The notes under the pieces were generated by a model. The model saw only the letters and a list, made by a program, of their open reading frames with translations. It was not told the DNA's origin and made no database searches. Source: Phycisphaerae bacterium (lineage in GTDB: Bacteria; Planctomycetota; Phycisphaerae; Sedimentisphaerales; SG8-4). Taken from it: a stretch of 7,424 nt of DNA. Shown piece by piece: positions 5,083-7,424 of the stretch. Location of the stretch: NCBI GenBank assembly GCA_030613765.1, contig JAUWLI010000141.1, positions 1 to 7,424 on the forward strand. The letters are read 5' to 3'. The stretch's first letter is position 1; each line of letters begins with the position of its first letter. A program made the position numbers and the translations under genes.

Positions 5083-6506
5083 GTGACAAATCATCTCTGC
5101 TTCCACATGACCAAATAGTGGACGAGTCTTCACTAAGATATATGCTGAAGTTAGCGGCACCAATGGTAGTGACGACCATATCGTTCACCATTATGCAGTT
5201 TGTGGATAGATACATGGTATCCCGGCTTGGGACGGAGGCGCTGGCGGCGATTTTGCCGGCGGGATTTGCCAGTTTTCTGCCCAGCGGTTTCGCGATTGGC
5301 GCGATGGTGAGCCTGAGCACGTTTGTGAGCCAGAGTCTTGGCAGAGGCGATAAGAGGAGCTGCTCGAATTATTTCTGGCAGACAATATACATGGGGTTAG
5401 CGTACTTTCTGTTAATGGTAACAATTATGTGGCCGGCTGCACCGTGGATATTTAAGTTGATGGGACAACCGGAAGCGGTGGCTGAGATGGAAGTGGTATA
5501 TTTTCGAATCATACTTTACGCCCATGTTCTGGCCGTCATCAACTGGTCAGCCAACCAGTTTTTTATGGGTATACATCGGCCAACTATCACAATGTTTGCA
5601 TCGTTATGTGGACAAGTGGTCAACGTAGCGGCTAATTATATATTGATTTTCGGCAAGCTGGGTTTTGCACCTATGGGCATTGCAGGCGCAGGCTGGGGGA
5701 CATTTATCGGGATAACCGTCGCGGCTGTTATAAATATGGCGGTGTTTTTGAGCAGCGGTATGAATACTACTTTCAGGACCCGGCGAGCGGTGCACCTGGA
5801 CTTCAATAAGATGTATGATTTGCTGAAAGTGGGGCTTCCTGCCGGATTTGGTCTGATGATGAATGTGGCAATCTGGGGTATGATTCTGTTTGCACTCGTT
5901 GGAAGATTCGGCACGGAGTCATTAGCAGCGACAAGTGCGGCGCTTTCGTACACAAGCCTGTCGGTGATGCCTGTTGTGGGGATAGGTACTGCTTTAGCTG
6001 CAGCAGTAGGTAAGACAATAGGTGCGGGCAAGAAAGAGCTGGCAGCCAGGCAAACCAGTGTTTGTTTGAAGGTGGCGCTGGTTTATATGGGATTAGTGGG
6101 GATTTGTTTCTATTTTTTCAGACATGCTTTGATGGCGTTTTGGTCTTCCGACGAAGAAGTCATCAAGGTTGGCGCTAATATTTTGATTTGTGCCGCCATA
6201 TACCAGGTGTTTCACGCAGCACGAATAATTTACGGCGGGTCTTTGCGCGGAGCTGGTGATACGCTATGGCTGGCGATTGTCTCGGCGCTTGGGGCAGTGG
6301 TAATATTGTGGTTGGGTGGTTTAGTTGTAGTTACGCTTTTTGGCCAGCTCGAGGCATTGGGGCCCTGGATAGTCGCTACAATCAGCATTATCGTCGTAGG
6401 GTTGGCGAACTACTGGCGATTCAAGAGCAACAGGTGGATGAAGATAGATTTGTTCAAGCATCGTGCAGTGGGCGTACCGGTCGAGACCGAAGCAGTGGTC
6501 GAGTAG
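5079..6506 (+). CDS. MATE family efflux transporter (multidrug/Na+ or H+ antiporter)
   Basis: A 475-residue inner-membrane protein of the MatE family (PF01554), the usual length for a complete transporter. About twelve hydrophobic segments are visible in two related halves (roughly residues 20-225 and 245-450), joined by a basic cytoplasmic loop at 231-248. Family features include FVDRYMVSRLGTEALAA (41-57), matching the conserved Asp-containing first helix and loop (Asp43); the second-half equivalent VGRFGTESLAA (274-284); AVGKTIGAGKK (309-319); and GSLRGAGDT (387-395). MATE proteins export cationic drugs, dyes or metabolites in exchange for Na+ or H+. The substrate cannot be told from sequence. 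The N-terminal Asp/Glu-containing tail (1-18) is cytoplasmic. It begins inside the stop of the yggU-type gene (ATGA) and ends 36 bases from the stop of the convergent lipoprotein gene, with no clear terminator between them. Confidence 0.95.
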   Translation: MSDKSSLLPHDQIVDESSLRYMLKLAAPMVVTTISFTIMQFVDRYMVSRLGTEALAAILPAGFASFLPSGFAIGAMVSLSTFVSQSLGRGDKRSCSNYFWQTIYMGLAYFLLMVTIMWPAAPWIFKLMGQPEAVAEMEVVYFRIILYAHVLAVINWSANQFFMGIHRPTITMFASLCGQVVNVAANYILIFGKLGFAPMGIAGAGWGTFIGITVAAVINMAVFLSSGMNTTFRTRRAVHLDFNKMYDLLKVGLPAGFGLMMNVAIWGMILFALVGRFGTESLAATSAALSYTSLSVMPVVGIGTALAAAVGKTIGAGKKELAARQTSVCLKVALVYMGLVGICFYFFRHALMAFWSSDEEVIKVGANILICAAIYQVFHAARIIYGGSLRGAGDTLWLAIVSALGAVVILWLGGLVVVTLFGQLEALGPWIVATISIIVVGLANYWRFKSNRWMKIDLFKHRAVGVPVETEAVVE

Positions 6507-6542
6507 GATTTAAATTAAACAATCAATCTGTCCCCGGATAAC

Positions 6543-7253
6543 TCAGAGAATGCTACTTAGGTCCGTGAGCGTTTTTAATCGGATGTTTCGAACAGCTCCG
6601 GCCGTTTGCCAGGTTGCAATTCCAAGGGGCTTAGATAAGTCCACTTCCGGGCGGATGTCGATTTTTCGGTCGGTCGTCACTACATCTACAAGTTTTTCAT
6701 CGTCGAGCCATGCTTCAATCTTGTCGGGGGTGACGCGCAACCGGACGTGGTACCACCGGCCGGTCTCAAAAGCGACGATTCGCGTGGTTTCGTTGTTGGC
6801 GGCGTCATAATAATCGAGATTTGAGAGGCCGCAGACCTCGCCGCCCCAGCCTCCGAGTATTAGTGAGCAGGGATTTTCACCGACGGGAAAGGTCAGACCA
6901 CAGAAAAAGTCACTGCCGGTGACTCGCTTTGCTTCGAGGCTGATTTCATAGTTCATGCGAACGACCGGGCCGGTCCAGTTTATGCCGGTCATATCGTTAC
7001 CCATTTCAAGATAGATAGCATTCTCTTTTACATAGACATTGCCCTGACCGCCGAAGTCGGTAATCGCCCACTGGCCCATTGTCTTGCCGTCGAAAAGGCT
7101 GATTTCTGATGGTCCTTGATCGGATAGCCCCTGATCGGACGGGCCCTGACATGAGGGAAGCACTAAAAGGCCAAGCAGTAGAAATATTGCATATGGCGTA
7201 TTAGGTAATTGGTGATGAGATAATCTTTCAATATTGTTACGTTTTCGACTCAT
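6543..7253 (-). CDS. Lipoprotein with DUF1080/LamG-like beta-sandwich domain
   Basis: A 236-residue protein on the minus strand. A long n-region (1-20) precedes a hydrophobic core, YAIFLLLGLLVL (21-32), and a lipobox-like LPSC with the lipidated Cys at 35, so it is expected to be anchored in the envelope. A repeated Gly-Pro/Leu-Ser-Asp-Gln linker (36-50) follows. From about residue 51 a domain resembling 3keto-disac_hyd/DUF1080 or concanavalin-like folds begins: ISLFDGKTMGQWAI (51-64), the paired strands FFCGLTFPVGENPCSLILGG (116-135), GRWYHVRLRV (165-174), KIEAWLDDEKLVD (178-190) and VRNIRLK (221-227). It lacks the GVYF-EIQV signature of the DUF1080 domain at 2863-4386, so it belongs to a distant subgroup that may bind glycans or act as a hydrolase. 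It is convergent with the MATE gene and probably transcribed alone. The start is supported by AGGAG seven bases upstream. Confidence 0.88.
   Translation of the reverse strand: MSRKRNNIERLSHHQLPNTPYAIFLLLGLLVLPSCQGPSDQGLSDQGPSEISLFDGKTMGQWAITDFGGQGNVYVKENAIYLEMGNDMTGINWTGPVVRMNYEISLEAKRVTGSDFFCGLTFPVGENPCSLILGGWGGEVCGLSNLDYYDAANNETTRIVAFETGRWYHVRLRVTPDKIEAWLDDEKLVDVVTTDRKIDIRPEVDLSKPLGIATWQTAGAVRNIRLKTLTDLSSIL
7104..7148 (-). repeat. Three 15-bp tandem repeats encoding the lipoprotein linker
   Basis: On the + strand the units are ATCGGACGGGCCCTG (7134-7148), ATCGGATAGCCCCTG (7119-7133) and TTCTGATGGTCCTTG (7104-7118). On the minus strand they encode three imperfect five-residue units (QG-P/L-S-D/E), directly after the lipidated Cys. 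The outer two units nearest the N-terminus are most alike. The copy number is probably variable between strains and would set the spacing of the domain from the membrane. Confidence 0.7.
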
Positions 7254-7260
7254 TATGTGG

Positions 7261-7265
7261 CTCCT
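7261..7265 (-). promoter_or_regulatory. Ribosome binding site of the lipoprotein gene
   Basis: CTCCT on the + strand (AGGAG on the minus strand) lies seven bases before the ATG whose complement is 7251-7253. It fixes that start. Confidence 0.75.
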
Positions 7266-7306
7266 ACAAAAAAATTTACGTTGAATAAAGTAACGTCGGA
7301 AACTAA

Positions 7307-7312
7307 ATGATA
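7307..7312 (-). promoter_or_regulatory. Weak -10 candidate for the lipoprotein gene
   Basis: The minus strand reads TATCAT here (5 of 6 to TATAAT). Transcription from it would begin near 7300 and give a leader of about 47 nt containing a short inverted repeat, ACGTT/AACGT (7278-7296, five-base arms, nine-base loop). No good -35 is found at 16-18 bases, so this is tentative. Confidence 0.25.
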
Positions 7313-7400
7313 CAACAGATATTTGCTAAAACGGGCTGAATTTTTGACAAAGTCATTGAGAAAACACAAAAAACAAGAAAAGCTCACTTGATTGTAAGGT

Positions 7401-7412
7401 TTGTAGCTACAA
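7401..7412. promoter_or_regulatory. 12-bp perfect palindrome, possible operator
   Basis: TTGTAGCTACAA is an uninterrupted dyad, about 150 bases upstream of the lipoprotein start and just before a TATCAT box (7418-7423, + strand) at the window edge. It has the size and symmetry of a dimeric regulator site. A second, shorter dyad, TGACAAAGTCA, lies at 7345-7355. No regulator gene is in view. Confidence 0.35.
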
Positions 7413-7424
7413 GCATTTATCATA

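Noticed and set aside
6507..6542. Bidirectional terminator between the convergent MATE and lipoprotein genes
   Set aside because: Only a four-base GATT/AATC complement is visible, with no GC stem and no T-run.
7344..7372. Plus-strand promoter starting at the consensus TTGACA (7344-7349)
   Set aside because: At 16-18 bases downstream there is only A-rich sequence (CAAAAA) with no -10 match, and the nearest gene lies on the other strand.
1..7424. CRISPR arrays, tRNA or rRNA genes, insertion sequences, phage genes
   Set aside because: No spaced repeats, cloverleaf, rRNA-like stretch, transposase or terminal inverted repeats were seen on either strand.

Overview
The window reads as a compact, gene-dense bacterial chromosome segment. 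Seven protein genes are well supported, and one further small ORF is a candidate. The gene content suggests a Planctomycetes-type organism, perhaps of the Phycisphaerae or anaerobic relatives. The signs are a Tat-exported Gfo/Idh/MocA oxidoreductase, DUF1080-type (3-keto-disaccharide hydrolase) domains, a xylose-isomerase-like TIM barrel, and a degenerate uroporphyrinogen-decarboxylase-like protein. This lineage call is an inference from gene content; no rRNA or marker gene is present.

Positions 1-2823. A sigma70-like promoter (15-43) would start transcription at the foot of an 11-bp hairpin (50-75). The transcript then carries a URO-D superfamily gene (123-1319), a 56-codon ORF joined to it by a TAATG stop/start (1319-1489), and a Tat-signal Gfo/Idh/MocA oxidoreductase (1519-2823).

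Positions 2824-4386. After three tandem heptamers (2824-2844) comes a secreted two-domain protein. Its N-terminal half is a DUF1080/3-keto-disaccharide hydrolase domain. Its C-terminal half is a xylose-isomerase-like TIM barrel whose usual acidic metal ligands look replaced.

Positions 4387-6506. Same-strand genes follow: a 100-residue protein I do not recognise, a DUF167/YggU-family protein with a possible leaderless promoter, and a MATE-family multidrug/Na+ antiporter that overlaps the YggU gene by ATGA.

Positions 6507-7424. On the opposite strand, convergent with the MATE gene, is a lipoprotein with a DUF1080/LamG-like beta-sandwich domain and a tandem-repeat linker. Its upstream region holds a good Shine-Dalgarno sequence, a weak promoter candidate and a 12-bp perfect palindrome.

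How the genes may work together (inference). Characterised 3-keto-glycoside routes pair a Gfo/Idh/MocA enzyme, which oxidises a sugar C3 hydroxyl, with DUF1080 hydrolases and xylose-isomerase-like lyases or epimerases that split or rearrange the 3-keto sugar. Here the oxidoreductase has a Tat signal, and the hydrolase and TIM barrel are fused behind a Sec signal. This suggests an envelope-located, assembled form of that pathway. The URO-D-like protein could be a further, cytoplasmic step, but its substrate cannot be read from the sequence. The YggU and MATE genes look like unrelated neighbours.
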